From Solirubrobacterales bacterium (lineage in GTDB: Bacteria > Actinomycetota > Thermoleophilia > Solirubrobacterales > Solirubrobacteraceae), in assembly GCA_013695395.1 (NCBI GenBank), contig JACDAP010000340.1:1-7894 (forward strand): a stretch of 7,894 bases of DNA. The letters run 5' to 3'. Under the pieces are notes generated by a model. The model was not told the origin of the DNA, made no database searches, and was given only the letters and a program-made list of their open reading frames with translations. This document shows positions 1-6,507 of this stretch, piece after piece; within the stretch, counting starts at the first letter, position 1; each line of letters opens with the position of its first letter. Both the position numbers and the translations under genes were made by a program.

Positions 1-504
1 GCCCCCACCCGCCTGCCCGCCTTCCGCGCCGCGCTCGGCGAGCGCCAGCGGCTGCTCGGTGCCGCCGCACTGCTCGTCGTCACGGCCGCCTGCGCGTGGG
101 CGACCTACCAGCCGCTGCGCGCGGCCAACGCCTCCGACGCCGCCCTGATCGCGCTCGAGTCCGGGGAAATCGACGAGGCCCGCGATCTCATCACGAAGGC
201 CACCGATATCGACCCGGTGACCGTCGAGCCGCTGTTCAACCTGGCCGTGATCGAGGCGACCGCCAAGCGGCCCGATGCGGCCCGGGGAGCGCTCGAGCGG
301 GCCGTCGCGCTCCAGCCCGAGAACCCGACCACCTGGTTGCGCCTGGCGGAGTACGACGCCGGGCAGGGCGACCTGAAGGGCGCGATCGCCGCGCTGCGTC
401 CCGCGCTCTACCTCGACCCGAAGAACACAAATGCGGTATCTCTGTTCCTCGACGTAACCCGGCAGGCCGCCACCCCCTCCGCGCCTGCCACCCCAACGCC
501 CTAG
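1..504 (+). CDS. C-terminal part of a membrane protein with TPR repeats, O-antigen ligase/polymerase-like (5' end outside window)
   Basis: The reading frame is open from base 1 to the TAG at 502-504, giving 167 visible residues; the start lies upstream of the window. Residues about 18-36 form one hydrophobic helix (LLGAAALLVVTAACAWATY), preceded by Arg-rich residues. Three TPR-like helical hairpins follow at about 42-72, 75-106 and 109-140, with the usual A/L/Y spacing and D-P or P-E/K-N turns (for example LERAVALQPENP). A short Pro/Thr/Ala tail closes the protein. A last membrane helix followed by extracytoplasmic TPRs is a known layout of actinobacterial O-antigen ligase (Wzy/WaaL) family proteins. 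The glycosidase gene 8 bases downstream and the glycosyltransferases nearby fit that role. The polymerase/ligase domain itself is not visible, so the family is inferred from context; another TPR membrane protein is possible. An in-frame ATG does not occur near the left edge, which supports a long upstream part. Confidence 0.72.
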   Translation, partial: APTRLPAFRAALGERQRLLGAAALLVVTAACAWATYQPLRAANASDAALIALESGEIDEARDLITKATDIDPVTVEPLFNLAVIEATAKRPDAARGALERAVALQPENPTTWLRLAEYDAGQGDLKGAIAALRPALYLDPKNTNAVSLFLDVTRQAATPSAPATPTP

Positions 505-509
505 GGAGG
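503..509 (+). promoter_or_regulatory. Shine-Dalgarno AGGGAGG deciding the TTG start of the glycosidase
   Basis: AGGGAGG overlaps the stop codon of the preceding gene and lies 3 bases before TTG at 513. The spacing is tight, but no other start codon in this frame lies near it and directly before the signal peptide. The site suggests the two genes are translated from one message. Confidence 0.55.
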
Positions 510-512
510 CTG

Positions 513-2147
513 TTGAAGATCCACCCCGCCCGTCTGGTCCCCACGATCCTGCTTCTGCTCGCCCTGCTCCTGCCCGCGAGCGCCGGCGCCTCGCGCACCC
601 AGGAGTCGACGTTCCAGGACGACAACCTGCTCGTCTTCTCGCCACCGGAGCAGGTCGCCAAGACGATGGACCGGCTCAAGGCGCTGGGCGTCGACCGGCT
701 GCGGATCTCGGTCTTCTGGGGCACCGTCGCGCCGACGCCGACCGCGCAGACCAGACCCGCGGACTTCGACGCCGCGAACCCCGGCGCCTACCCGCCGGAC
801 GCCTGGGACCGCTACGACACGATCGTCCGGCTGGCGACCGAGCGCGGGCTGCGGCTGAACTTCAACCTCACGTCCCCGGCCCCGTTCTGGGCGACCGACT
901 CGCTCCCCGATCGGCCCGACCTCGACAAGAACTTCAACCCGAACCCGGCGGAGTTCGGCGCCTTCGCGGCCGCGGTCGGCAAGCGCTACTCCGGCGGGTA
1001 CGTCCCCGCCAAGGGTGGCCCGGGGCTGCCCCGGGTCGACTACTGGACGGTCTGGAACGAGCCCAATCAGCCGGGGTGGCTCACGCCGCAGTGGCTGCCG
1101 GACCCCCGCAAGGGCGGCGCGTTCGTGGAGACCGCGCCCCGGATCTACCGGACCCTCGTCGACGGGATGTACTCGGGCCTGATCGCCAGCGGCCACACGA
1201 AGGACACCGTGCTGATCGGCGAGACCGCTCCGAAGGGCCAGAAGAGCGCGAAGGGCCCGACCCGCGCGCTCAAGCCGGGGCGCTTCATCCGCCAGCTCTA
1301 CTGCCTGGACGACAACCTCCAGTTCCTCAAGGGCACGAGCGCGGAGCTCCGCGGCTGCCCGGTGAGCAACCAGGCCGCGGCCTTCGCCGCCCAGCACCCC
1401 GCGCTGTTCAAGGCCACCGGGTACGCGCACCACCCCTACGAGCTGACCTTCAAGCCGACCCAGGAGCCGGGTGAGGACGACTTCACCACCGGCAACCTGA
1501 ACGAGCTCTCGAGCCTGCTGCGCCGCGTCTACCAGCGCTACGGCGCCCCGATCCCGGGCGGGCAGCGTGACCTGCCGCTCTACCTGACCGAGTACGGCTA
1601 CCAGACCGACCCGCCCGACCCGATCGGGGTGTCCCTGGCCAAGCAGGCGGCCTACCTCAACGAGGCGGAGTTCATCACCTACCGCAACCGGCGCGTGCGG
1701 ACGCTCTCCCAGTTCCTCTACAACGACGACGTTCCCGACCCTGCCGCGAGCAACCCCATCGCGGCGTTCGGCGCCACCTTCCAGAGTGGCCTCGCGACCT
1801 CCGACGGCACCCCGAAGAAGGGGGCGATCCTCGCCTACCGGATGCCGATCTTCGTGCCGCAGCGCAAGCCCCGCAAGGGGAGCCGGATGCGCGTCTGGGG
1901 CATGGTGCGCCCGGCCGTCAACAACAAGCGGACCCGCGTGGAGATCCACGTGCGCAGCCGCAGGGGCAAGTACAAGCGCGTGAAGACCGTGGCGGCGAGT
2001 CGCGGCCGTGCCTACGTCGACACGAAGATCAAGCCGCGCAGGTCGGGTGCTGTCCGCCTGGTGTGGCGCGACGGCGGCGAGACGATCACCTCGCGCTCGG
2101 TCTCGTTCCGGCTGCTGCCGGCGAAGAAGCGCTCCACGCGGCGCTGA
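513..2147 (+). CDS. Secreted clan GH-A-like glycoside hydrolase with basic C-terminal beta domain
   Basis: This encodes 544 residues. I chose TTG 513 because it follows a Shine-Dalgarno and begins MKIHPARLV, then a leucine-rich core and an Ala-Ser-Ala/Ala-Gly-Ala cleavage region at about 22-26: a Sec signal peptide. The frame stays open upstream to base 96, but that part overlaps the TPR gene and looks non-coding. Residues about 30-440 resemble a TIM-barrel glycosidase (GH5/GH39-type, clan GH-A). WTVWNEPNQ carries the likely acid/base Glu183, and YLTEYGYQT the likely nucleophile Glu360. Cys264 and Cys282 could form a disulfide after export. Residues about 451-544 form a Lys/Arg-rich beta-type domain ending KKRSTRR, perhaps for holding on to an anionic wall or polysaccharide. 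It would hydrolyse or transfer glycosidic bonds outside the cell. The gene lies 8 bases after the TPR membrane protein gene and within a glycosyltransferase cluster, so remodelling of the polymer made here is plausible. The substrate is unknown. Confidence 0.85.
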   Translation: MKIHPARLVPTILLLLALLLPASAGASRTQESTFQDDNLLVFSPPEQVAKTMDRLKALGVDRLRISVFWGTVAPTPTAQTRPADFDAANPGAYPPDAWDRYDTIVRLATERGLRLNFNLTSPAPFWATDSLPDRPDLDKNFNPNPAEFGAFAAAVGKRYSGGYVPAKGGPGLPRVDYWTVWNEPNQPGWLTPQWLPDPRKGGAFVETAPRIYRTLVDGMYSGLIASGHTKDTVLIGETAPKGQKSAKGPTRALKPGRFIRQLYCLDDNLQFLKGTSAELRGCPVSNQAAAFAAQHPALFKATGYAHHPYELTFKPTQEPGEDDFTTGNLNELSSLLRRVYQRYGAPIPGGQRDLPLYLTEYGYQTDPPDPIGVSLAKQAAYLNEAEFITYRNRRVRTLSQFLYNDDVPDPAASNPIAAFGATFQSGLATSDGTPKKGAILAYRMPIFVPQRKPRKGSRMRVWGMVRPAVNNKRTRVEIHVRSRRGKYKRVKTVAASRGRAYVDTKIKPRRSGAVRLVWRDGGETITSRSVSFRLLPAKKRSTRR

Positions 2148-2173
2148 GGAGCGCCGGCTCGCTCAGGTGAGCG
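2139..2173. terminator. Two adjacent GC hairpins at the convergent gene junction, possible bidirectional terminator
   Basis: The first hairpin is CGGCGCT (2139-2145), loop GAGG, AGCGCCG (2150-2156): seven perfect pairs that include part of the plus-strand gene's TGA. The second is CGCTC (2160-2164), loop AGGT, GAGCG (2169-2173), which covers the minus-strand gene's stop at 2163-2165. Neither is followed by a T tract on either strand, so this is not a classical intrinsic terminator. Actinobacterial terminators often lack T tracts, which keeps the role possible. Only 15 bases separate the two stop codons. Confidence 0.35.
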
Positions 2174-3353
2174 TGGCGGGCCGTCCGGGCCGGTCGACGA
2201 GCTCGGGTGGGAGCGGGCCGGGCTTGGAGGCGTCCCGCGCGCGGAGGAGCAGCTGCTCGTACTGGTCGGTCACGGCCTCCCACGAGTAGCGGCGCGCGCG
2301 TTCGCGGGCCCGCTCGCGGTACTGCTCGACGAGCGCCGGGTCACCGAGGACCCGCTCGAGCTGGGCGGTGAGCGAACGGACGCCGTCGCCGCCGGAGAAC
2401 GTGAGCCCCGCGTCGCCGACGGTCTCGACGTTCGGCGCGTGGTCGTTGACGATCACGCAGTTGCCGGCGGCCAGCGCCTCGAGGATCACCGGGTGGGTAC
2501 CGCCGACCTCCGTCGGCGCGCAGAAGGCGTAGGCGTGACGCTGCAGCTCCCAGTAGCCGCGCCCGAACACGTAGCCGGGGAAGAGCACCCGCGGATCACC
2601 CTTGCGGCGCACCTGCCGGATGTACTCGTCGGCGTACGGGGCACCCCCGACGACCACGAGCTTCATCCCGCGGGTCGTCTCGGCGGGGATCCGGGCCCAG
2701 GCGTCGACCAGGACGTGTGGATTGTTCTCCGGCTCGAGACGCCCGACGAAGAGCACGTACTCCCGCGGCTTCAGCCCGAGTCGATCGAGCGTGGGGGTGC
2801 TTTCCGGGAGCGCGGCGTCGTACTCGGGCTCCTCCACGCCGTAGGGCACGACTCCGATCCGCTTGCGGTAGCGCTGCTCGAAGATCTCGGCGACCGCGTG
2901 CGAGTCGGTGAGCGCGGTGTCGGCCCAGTCGGGTGCGTGTCGCTCGGCGAAGCGCAGGTAGGTCTTGGCGATCCCAGGCCACTTCGAGCGGTCGGAGTCG
3001 AGGCCGTCGACGTTGATCACCGTCGGGATCCCGGCGCGCCGGGTGATCAGGCACATCGGCGAGTTGCCCGCGATGAAGAAGAGCGCGACGTCGGGCTTCA
3101 CGGTCCGGGCGGCGTGGATCGCGCTCAGGAACGTATGGGTGAAGGTGTCGAGGTACTTGTTGCGCACCGTCGGCAGGTGGACCAGGCGGGCGCCCTTCCA
3201 CTCCTTCAGTCGTCGGTCGACGACGTGCGGGCGGCAGTAGACGACGACCTCGTGCCCGCGGTCGGTCAGCCGGCTGGCGAGCTGCTCGGCCGCAGTCTCG
3301 AACCCCGAGTAGGAGGCTGGGATTCCGCGTGTACCGAGGATCGCGACCCTCAT
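2163..3353 (-). CDS. GT4 glycosyltransferase of the DUF1972 subgroup (rhamnosyl/galactosyl-transferase-like)
   Basis: This encodes 396 residues from ATG (3353-3351) to TGA (2165-2163). The N-terminus MRVAILGTRGIPASYSGFET is the signature of the DUF1972 N-terminal domain, found in Cps/Wch-type rhamnosyl- and galactosyl-transferases that extend capsule or EPS repeat units on a lipid carrier. The GT-B C-terminal half has VLFVGRLEPENN (200-211), where Asn replaces the Arg-Lys of ordinary GT4 enzymes, and APTEVGGTHPVILEALAAG (279-297), the donor-binding region with Glu282 and Glu292. Both differences from standard GT4 are, as I recall, typical of this subgroup. There is no membrane helix, so it should act in the cytoplasm or at the inner membrane face. 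The ATG overlaps the stop of the preceding gene (ATGA), implying translational coupling; a weak G-rich Shine-Dalgarno lies at 3364-3359. The exact sugar cannot be assigned. Confidence 0.9.
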   Translation of the reverse strand: MRVAILGTRGIPASYSGFETAAEQLASRLTDRGHEVVVYCRPHVVDRRLKEWKGARLVHLPTVRNKYLDTFTHTFLSAIHAARTVKPDVALFFIAGNSPMCLITRRAGIPTVINVDGLDSDRSKWPGIAKTYLRFAERHAPDWADTALTDSHAVAEIFEQRYRKRIGVVPYGVEEPEYDAALPESTPTLDRLGLKPREYVLFVGRLEPENNPHVLVDAWARIPAETTRGMKLVVVGGAPYADEYIRQVRRKGDPRVLFPGYVFGRGYWELQRHAYAFCAPTEVGGTHPVILEALAAGNCVIVNDHAPNVETVGDAGLTFSGGDGVRSLTAQLERVLGDPALVEQYRERARERARRYSWEAVTDQYEQLLLRARDASKPGPLPPELVDRPGRPATLT

Positions 3354-4393
3354 GTCCGTCCCCCGCCGCCGATGGCGAGAGCATAGGCGTCGAGGTGCGC
3401 CCGCGCGGAGCGAGTCCAGGAGAACTCGGCGGCCCGGCGGCGGCCGCGCTCGCTGAGGTCACGGCGGAGCGCGCCGCCAACGGCCAGCTCGGCCAGCCGG
3501 GTCGCGATCCCGCCGGCGTCGTAGGCCTCCACGTAGAGCGCGGCATCGCCGCAGACCTCCTCGACCCCGGAGCTCCGCGCGGCGAGGACCGGGGTGCCCG
3601 CGCTCATCGCCTCCAGCGGGGTGAGGCCGAAGCCCTCGTGGAGGCTCGGGTGGACGAGCGCGGCCGCCTCGGCGTAGAGCGCGGCGAGCCGTTCGGCGTC
3701 GGGGCGGTCGACGCGTTCGACCCCTTCCGCGGGCGCGGGCGCGGCCGTACCGGCGAGCACCAGCGGAAGCGGCTCCTCCGCGCTGACGCGGTAGCGCGCG
3801 TACCCGGCGAGGAGCAGCCCGAGGTTCTTGCGCGGTTCGTCGTCGCCGACGTAGAGGAAGTGGCGAGGTCGCTCGGCGCGCGGCCGATGGGTCTCGGGCT
3901 CCTGGCCCGGGCCGTGGCGCGCGACGACGATCCGCGCCGACGGGACGTTCCACTGCGCCCGGAGATCGTCGGCCGTGGCCTGGGAGACGGCGACCACGGC
4001 GCCTGCGCGGCGAGTCGCGAGCCGGTGGGCGAGCAGTGCGTAGTTGCGGAAGCCTCGGTCGAAGGCCTCCGGGAGGTGGACGAACGCGAGGTCGTGGACG
4101 GTGACGACCTGGGGCGGGCCCAGGGCGAGCGTCCCGACGGGCAGCGGATGATGGAGGACGTCGGCGCCGAGCGCCCGCGCCCGGCGCGGCAGCTCCGCGT
4201 TGGCCCATCGCAGCTCCGCGGCAAGGTTCCTCGCGGAGCGGGCACGACCGCCCCCCGGGGAGCTGCGTGCCTCGTCGCGGGCCTCCAGCACCTCGACCCC
4301 CAGCCGTTCGAGGGCCGGGACGAGGTGCGCGAGGTAGACGCCGGTCCCCGAATGCCCGCGGAGGGCGAAGGTCGTGTCCAGGAGCACCCGCAC
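3350..4393 (-). CDS. GT4 glycosyltransferase (mannosyltransferase-like, group 1)
   Basis: This encodes 347 residues. I chose GTG 4393 because the protein then begins MRVLLDTTFALRGHSGTGVY, the usual first strand and glycine loop of GT-B enzymes. The frame stays open far upstream, but that part is antisense to another gene. A second GTG six bases further in (4387) is an alternative start. Features in order: acceptor domain with PQVVTVHDLAF (94-104); AVVAVSQATADDL (132-144); the linker into the donor domain with FLYVGDDEPRKN (179-190), including Arg188-Lys189; and the E-x7-E motif in HEGFGLTPLE (Glu253, Glu261). It would transfer a sugar from a nucleotide donor with retention, in the cytoplasm, to a growing surface glycan. 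The stop overlaps the next gene's ATG, so the pair forms one operon. No Shine-Dalgarno is visible, and a possible -10 element at -12 to -7 suggests leaderless translation. The substrate is unassigned. Confidence 0.9.
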   Translation of the reverse strand: MRVLLDTTFALRGHSGTGVYLAHLVPALERLGVEVLEARDEARSSPGGGRARSARNLAAELRWANAELPRRARALGADVLHHPLPVGTLALGPPQVVTVHDLAFVHLPEAFDRGFRNYALLAHRLATRRAGAVVAVSQATADDLRAQWNVPSARIVVARHGPGQEPETHRPRAERPRHFLYVGDDEPRKNLGLLLAGYARYRVSAEEPLPLVLAGTAAPAPAEGVERVDRPDAERLAALYAEAAALVHPSLHEGFGLTPLEAMSAGTPVLAARSSGVEEVCGDAALYVEAYDAGGIATRLAELAVGGALRRDLSERGRRRAAEFSWTRSARAHLDAYALAIGGGGRT

Positions 4394-4486
4394 GGCTGCA
4401 TCATCGCGCGAGTGGGGTGTCCCGGCCGGCTTCCCGTCGGACCCGGGGACGGCCGGCCGCCACGAATCCGTACCCTCCGTCCACCC
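4394..4486. promoter_or_regulatory. Divergent intergenic region with two putative promoters
   Basis: These 93 bases separate two divergent glycosyltransferase genes and must hold promoters for both arms of the locus unless the transcripts start inside genes. On the plus strand TACCCT (4471-4476) fits a TAnnnT -10 element and ends 10 bases before the GTG at 4487. On the minus strand GATGAT (4405-4400) sits at -12 to -7 of the GTG at 4393 and matches TATAAT at four of six bases. Neither start has a Shine-Dalgarno, which suits near-leaderless messages. I see no good -35 boxes. The -10 calls are weak individually. Confidence 0.45.
4424..4458. repeat. Spaced inverted repeat GGCCGGC / GCCGGCC between divergent genes
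   Basis: GGCCGGC (4424-4430) and GCCGGCC (4452-4458) are perfect inverted copies with a 21-base spacer, which itself holds a partly matching TCCCG / CGGGGA pair. The repeat lies centrally between the two putative divergent promoters, where an operator would be expected. Palindromic GGCC strings are common by chance at this base composition, so function is uncertain. Confidence 0.3.
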
Positions 4487-5356
4487 GTGGTCCCCGCCGC
4501 CGTCCTCATCCTCGCGGGCCCCGGCCGCGCCGAGCACGAACGAGCCCTCGACGGGCTCGACGCGCTGGCCGCCCATGAGCCCGCGCTGCTGCGCGAGACG
4601 CTGATCGTCGACGACGACGCGGCGCGGCCGCGCGAGGCATGGCCCGCGAGTGTCGCGGTGCTCGAGAACCCGCGCCGCGGTCGCGGGATCGGGACGCTCG
4701 GCGGCACGGTGGCGGGCACACTGGCCGGCCTCGGCTGGCTCCACCGTCACGCCCCCGGCGCGTGGGTGCTCCGCCTGGACGCCGACGCGCTCGTGATCGG
4801 TCCCGTCGCCGATCGGGTGCAGGAGGCGTGGCGCGCGGGCGACGGCGTCCTCGGCTCCTGCTCGCGGACCTGCACGGGGGAGCGGCGTGACGTCAGCGGC
4901 TGGTCGGCCGAGGTCCGCCGTCACGAGCGATCCGTGTGGGCGTGGGCGCACCCGCCACGCCGCCCCGGCTGGGTCCGGCCCGCTGACCCGTTCGTCCGCG
5001 GTGTGCTCGCTGAGGCCCGCCGTGCCGGCTACGCCCCGGGGGAGCACTGCGTCGCCGCCGGCTGCGCGGTCTCCGCGCCGCTCGTTTCCGCGCTCTCCGC
5101 ACGCGGCTGGCTCGACCGACCGGACCGCTGGCTCGCCGCCCGGCTGGGCGACGACATCGTGCTCGGGGCGATGAGCCGGGCCTGCGGGCTCGAGCTCCGC
5201 GATCTTCCGAGCGTCTTCGGGATCCGCCACGTCGGGCTCCCCGCCGCTCCCGCCGGGCTGATGGCCCGTGGGTTCGGGGTCGTGCACTCCACGAAGAACG
5301 ACCCGGACCACGACGAGGCGAGCGTGCGCGCTTTCTTCGCGGCGGAGCGGGCATGA
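4487..5356 (+). CDS. Putative GT-A-fold glycosyltransferase, family not recognised
   Basis: This encodes 289 residues from GTG 4487 to TGA 5354-5356. The start is set by the N-terminal strand VPAAVLILAGPG just after a putative -10 box; the longer open frame upstream is antisense to the neighbouring gene. Residues 94-104 read VLRLDADALVI, a D-x-D motif (Asp98, Asp100) behind a hydrophobic strand, as in GT-A enzymes that bind a nucleotide-sugar through a metal ion. Further marks are the first strand with ETLIVDDD (37-44), RLGDDIVLGAM (219-229), which resembles the acidic catalytic region, and VVHSTK (265-270), where His267 could be a metal ligand. There is no signal peptide or membrane helix. 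It shares an ATGA overlap with the next GT4 gene, so the two are probably made together. I cannot place it in a named GT family; a GT2-like or DxD hypothetical protein are the closest descriptions. Confidence 0.75.
   Translation: MVPAAVLILAGPGRAEHERALDGLDALAAHEPALLRETLIVDDDAARPREAWPASVAVLENPRRGRGIGTLGGTVAGTLAGLGWLHRHAPGAWVLRLDADALVIGPVADRVQEAWRAGDGVLGSCSRTCTGERRDVSGWSAEVRRHERSVWAWAHPPRRPGWVRPADPFVRGVLAEARRAGYAPGEHCVAAGCAVSAPLVSALSARGWLDRPDRWLAARLGDDIVLGAMSRACGLELRDLPSVFGIRHVGLPAAPAGLMARGFGVVHSTKNDPDHDEASVRAFFAAERA
5344..5347 (+). promoter_or_regulatory. Shine-Dalgarno GGAG for the GT4 gene starting at 5353
   Basis: GGAG lies inside the end of the previous gene, 5 bases before ATG 5353, and supports that ATG as the true start in an ATGA overlap. 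Confidence 0.5.
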
Positions 5357-6372
5357 GCGGCCCCGGAAGCGTCCTCGCGGTCCACGCCGTCGACAGTCCC
5401 GGCGGCGCCGAGGTCTCGATCCTCCGGCTCTTCGGCGAGCTCGCGGAGCGCGGTTGGACGCTTGGGCAGAGCACACCCTCCGGCGAGGGCCCGATGGTCC
5501 GCCCCGGCGTCGAGCACGACCGGCTCGACGTGGGCGGCCTGGGTGCACGTGAGGGCGCGCGCGCCGTCGCCTCGTTCCCCCGGGCGCGACGGCTCGGCGC
5601 GCGGTGGGACATCGTCTACCTCAACTCGACCGTGTGCGGTCGCCTCCTCCCCGCGCTGCGTGGCGCCCGGACGGTCCTGCACGTGCACGACATCGTCGAC
5701 CGCGTCCCGCGCCATTGGGCCAACGCGGACCTGGTGCTCGCCGATTCCCAGGCGGTGGCCGACCGGCTCGGTGAGCTCTCCGCCCAGGTCGTCTACTGCC
5801 CGGTCGACCTCGATCCCCCGCCCGCTCCCCGGCCCTGGCCGGACGACGGGCGCCCGGTCGTCGGCTACGTGGGTCGGATCGAGCCGCGCAAGGGCGCCCT
5901 CGACCTCATCGCCGCCGCGCCCGAGATCCGGGAGCGCCTCCCCGGTGCCCGCATCGTCCTGGTCGGCGGCGACCCGTACGACAGCGCTCCGGACTACCTG
6001 GCCGCTGTCCGCGCCTCGACCGAGGTCGATCACCTCGACTGGGTCGAGAACGCGCCGGGCCTGATGCGCCACCTCGACGTGCTCGTCTCACCCTCCCACC
6101 AGGAGCCGTTCGGGACGGTGCTCTCCGAGGCGATGGCGGTCGGCACGCGGGTGGTCGCCACCCGGGTCGGCGGCCTGGCCGAGGTGGTCGAGGAAGGCGT
6201 CACGGGCCTCCTGGTCGAGCCGGAGCGCCCGGAGGCGCTGGCCGAGGCGGTCGCCCGGGTGCATGCCGATCGCACCGCGATGGGCGCCGCCGGGCGGGCG
6301 GCCGCGCGGCGCTTCGGGGCTTGCGCCTACGCCGACCGCGTCGAGCCGCTCCTACGCGGGCTGCTCCCGTGA
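5353..6372 (+). CDS. GT4 glycosyltransferase (group 1)
   Basis: This encodes 339 residues from ATG 5353 to TGA 6370-6372. The N-terminal half has the glycine loop VDSPGGAEVSI (13-23), the acceptor-side strand WDIVYLNSTVCG (85-96) and TVLHVHDIVDRVP (107-119). The donor domain opens with GYVGRIEPRKG (171-181), with Arg179-Lys180, and continues with IVLVGGDPY (201-209). The E-x7-E motif in QEPFGTVLSEAMAVGT uses Glu251 and Glu259. GGLAEVVEEGVTGLLV (273-288) is the typical GT4 C-terminal stretch. It is expected to be a cytoplasmic retaining transferase. Its N-terminal domain is compact: about 165 residues before the linker. The gene overlaps the preceding GT-A-like gene by four bases, so the two may add consecutive sugars. 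The donor and acceptor are unknown. Confidence 0.92.
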   Translation: MSGPGSVLAVHAVDSPGGAEVSILRLFGELAERGWTLGQSTPSGEGPMVRPGVEHDRLDVGGLGAREGARAVASFPRARRLGARWDIVYLNSTVCGRLLPALRGARTVLHVHDIVDRVPRHWANADLVLADSQAVADRLGELSAQVVYCPVDLDPPPAPRPWPDDGRPVVGYVGRIEPRKGALDLIAAAPEIRERLPGARIVLVGGDPYDSAPDYLAAVRASTEVDHLDWVENAPGLMRHLDVLVSPSHQEPFGTVLSEAMAVGTRVVATRVGGLAEVVEEGVTGLLVEPERPEALAEAVARVHADRTAMGAAGRAAARRFGACAYADRVEPLLRGLLP

Positions 6373-6393
6373 GCCGACGAGCCTGCCCGCGCG

Positions 6394-6440
6394 GCCGAGC
6401 GCGGATGCACGTCCACCGTTCGGGCGTTGATCCGCGCTCA
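6394..6440. repeat. Hairpin repeat unit A (47 bp), first of two copies
   Basis: The arms GAGCGCGGAT (6397-6406) and ATCCGCGCTC (6430-6439) are perfectly complementary over 10 bp. After a 2x2 mismatch, six more pairs (6409-6414 with 6422-6427, one of them G-T) lead to the 7-base loop ACCGTTC. The unit matches unit B at 39 of 47 positions. It lies in the non-coding gap 6373-6520 between two glycosyltransferase genes. Confidence 0.8.
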
Positions 6441-6453
6441 GCCTCTCCGCTCT

Positions 6454-6500
6454 GCCGAGGGCGGATCGGCGTCCACCCTTCGGGCGCCCATCCGCGCTCA
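6454..6500. repeat. Hairpin repeat unit B (47 bp), second copy, 60-bp period
   Basis: The outer arms 6457-6466 and 6490-6499 pair with one mismatch (6460/6496). After a single C-C mismatch, GGCGTCC (6468-6474) pairs with GGGCGCC (6482-6488), leaving the loop ACCCTTC. The stem is therefore longer than in unit A. The pair 6469/6487 is G-C where unit A has A-T at 6409/6427, a compensatory change. The unit ends 20 bases before the GTG at 6521. Confidence 0.8.
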
Positions 6501-6507
6501 CCGCACC

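Noticed and set aside
96..512. Upstream extension of the glycosidase reading frame to an ATG at 96
   Set aside because: It overlaps the well-supported TPR frame, is Arg/Gly/Pro-rich without structure, and would bury the signal peptide in the middle of the protein.
501..1949. Long open frame on the minus strand (482 residues)
   Set aside because: It is exactly antisense to the glycosidase. The translation shows no fold or motif and fits the long chance frames expected opposite high-GC genes.
2439..3386. Plus-strand open frame of 315 residues
   Set aside because: It is antisense to the DUF1972 glycosyltransferase, whose motifs are unmistakable; the plus-strand product has none.
3329..4486. 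Upstream extension of the GT-A-like plus-strand frame to 3329
   Set aside because: It is antisense to the GT4 gene at 3350-4393, low in complexity and without domain features.
4394..5548. Upstream extension of the minus-strand GT4 frame to 5548
   Set aside because: It is antisense to the GT-A-like gene and lacks any recognisable domain; GT4 proteins begin at the first strand, which matches GTG 4393.
6394..6500. The repeat pair as a CRISPR array
   Set aside because: There are only two units, separated by a 13-base spacer, and the units themselves diverge at 8 positions; no cas genes are visible.
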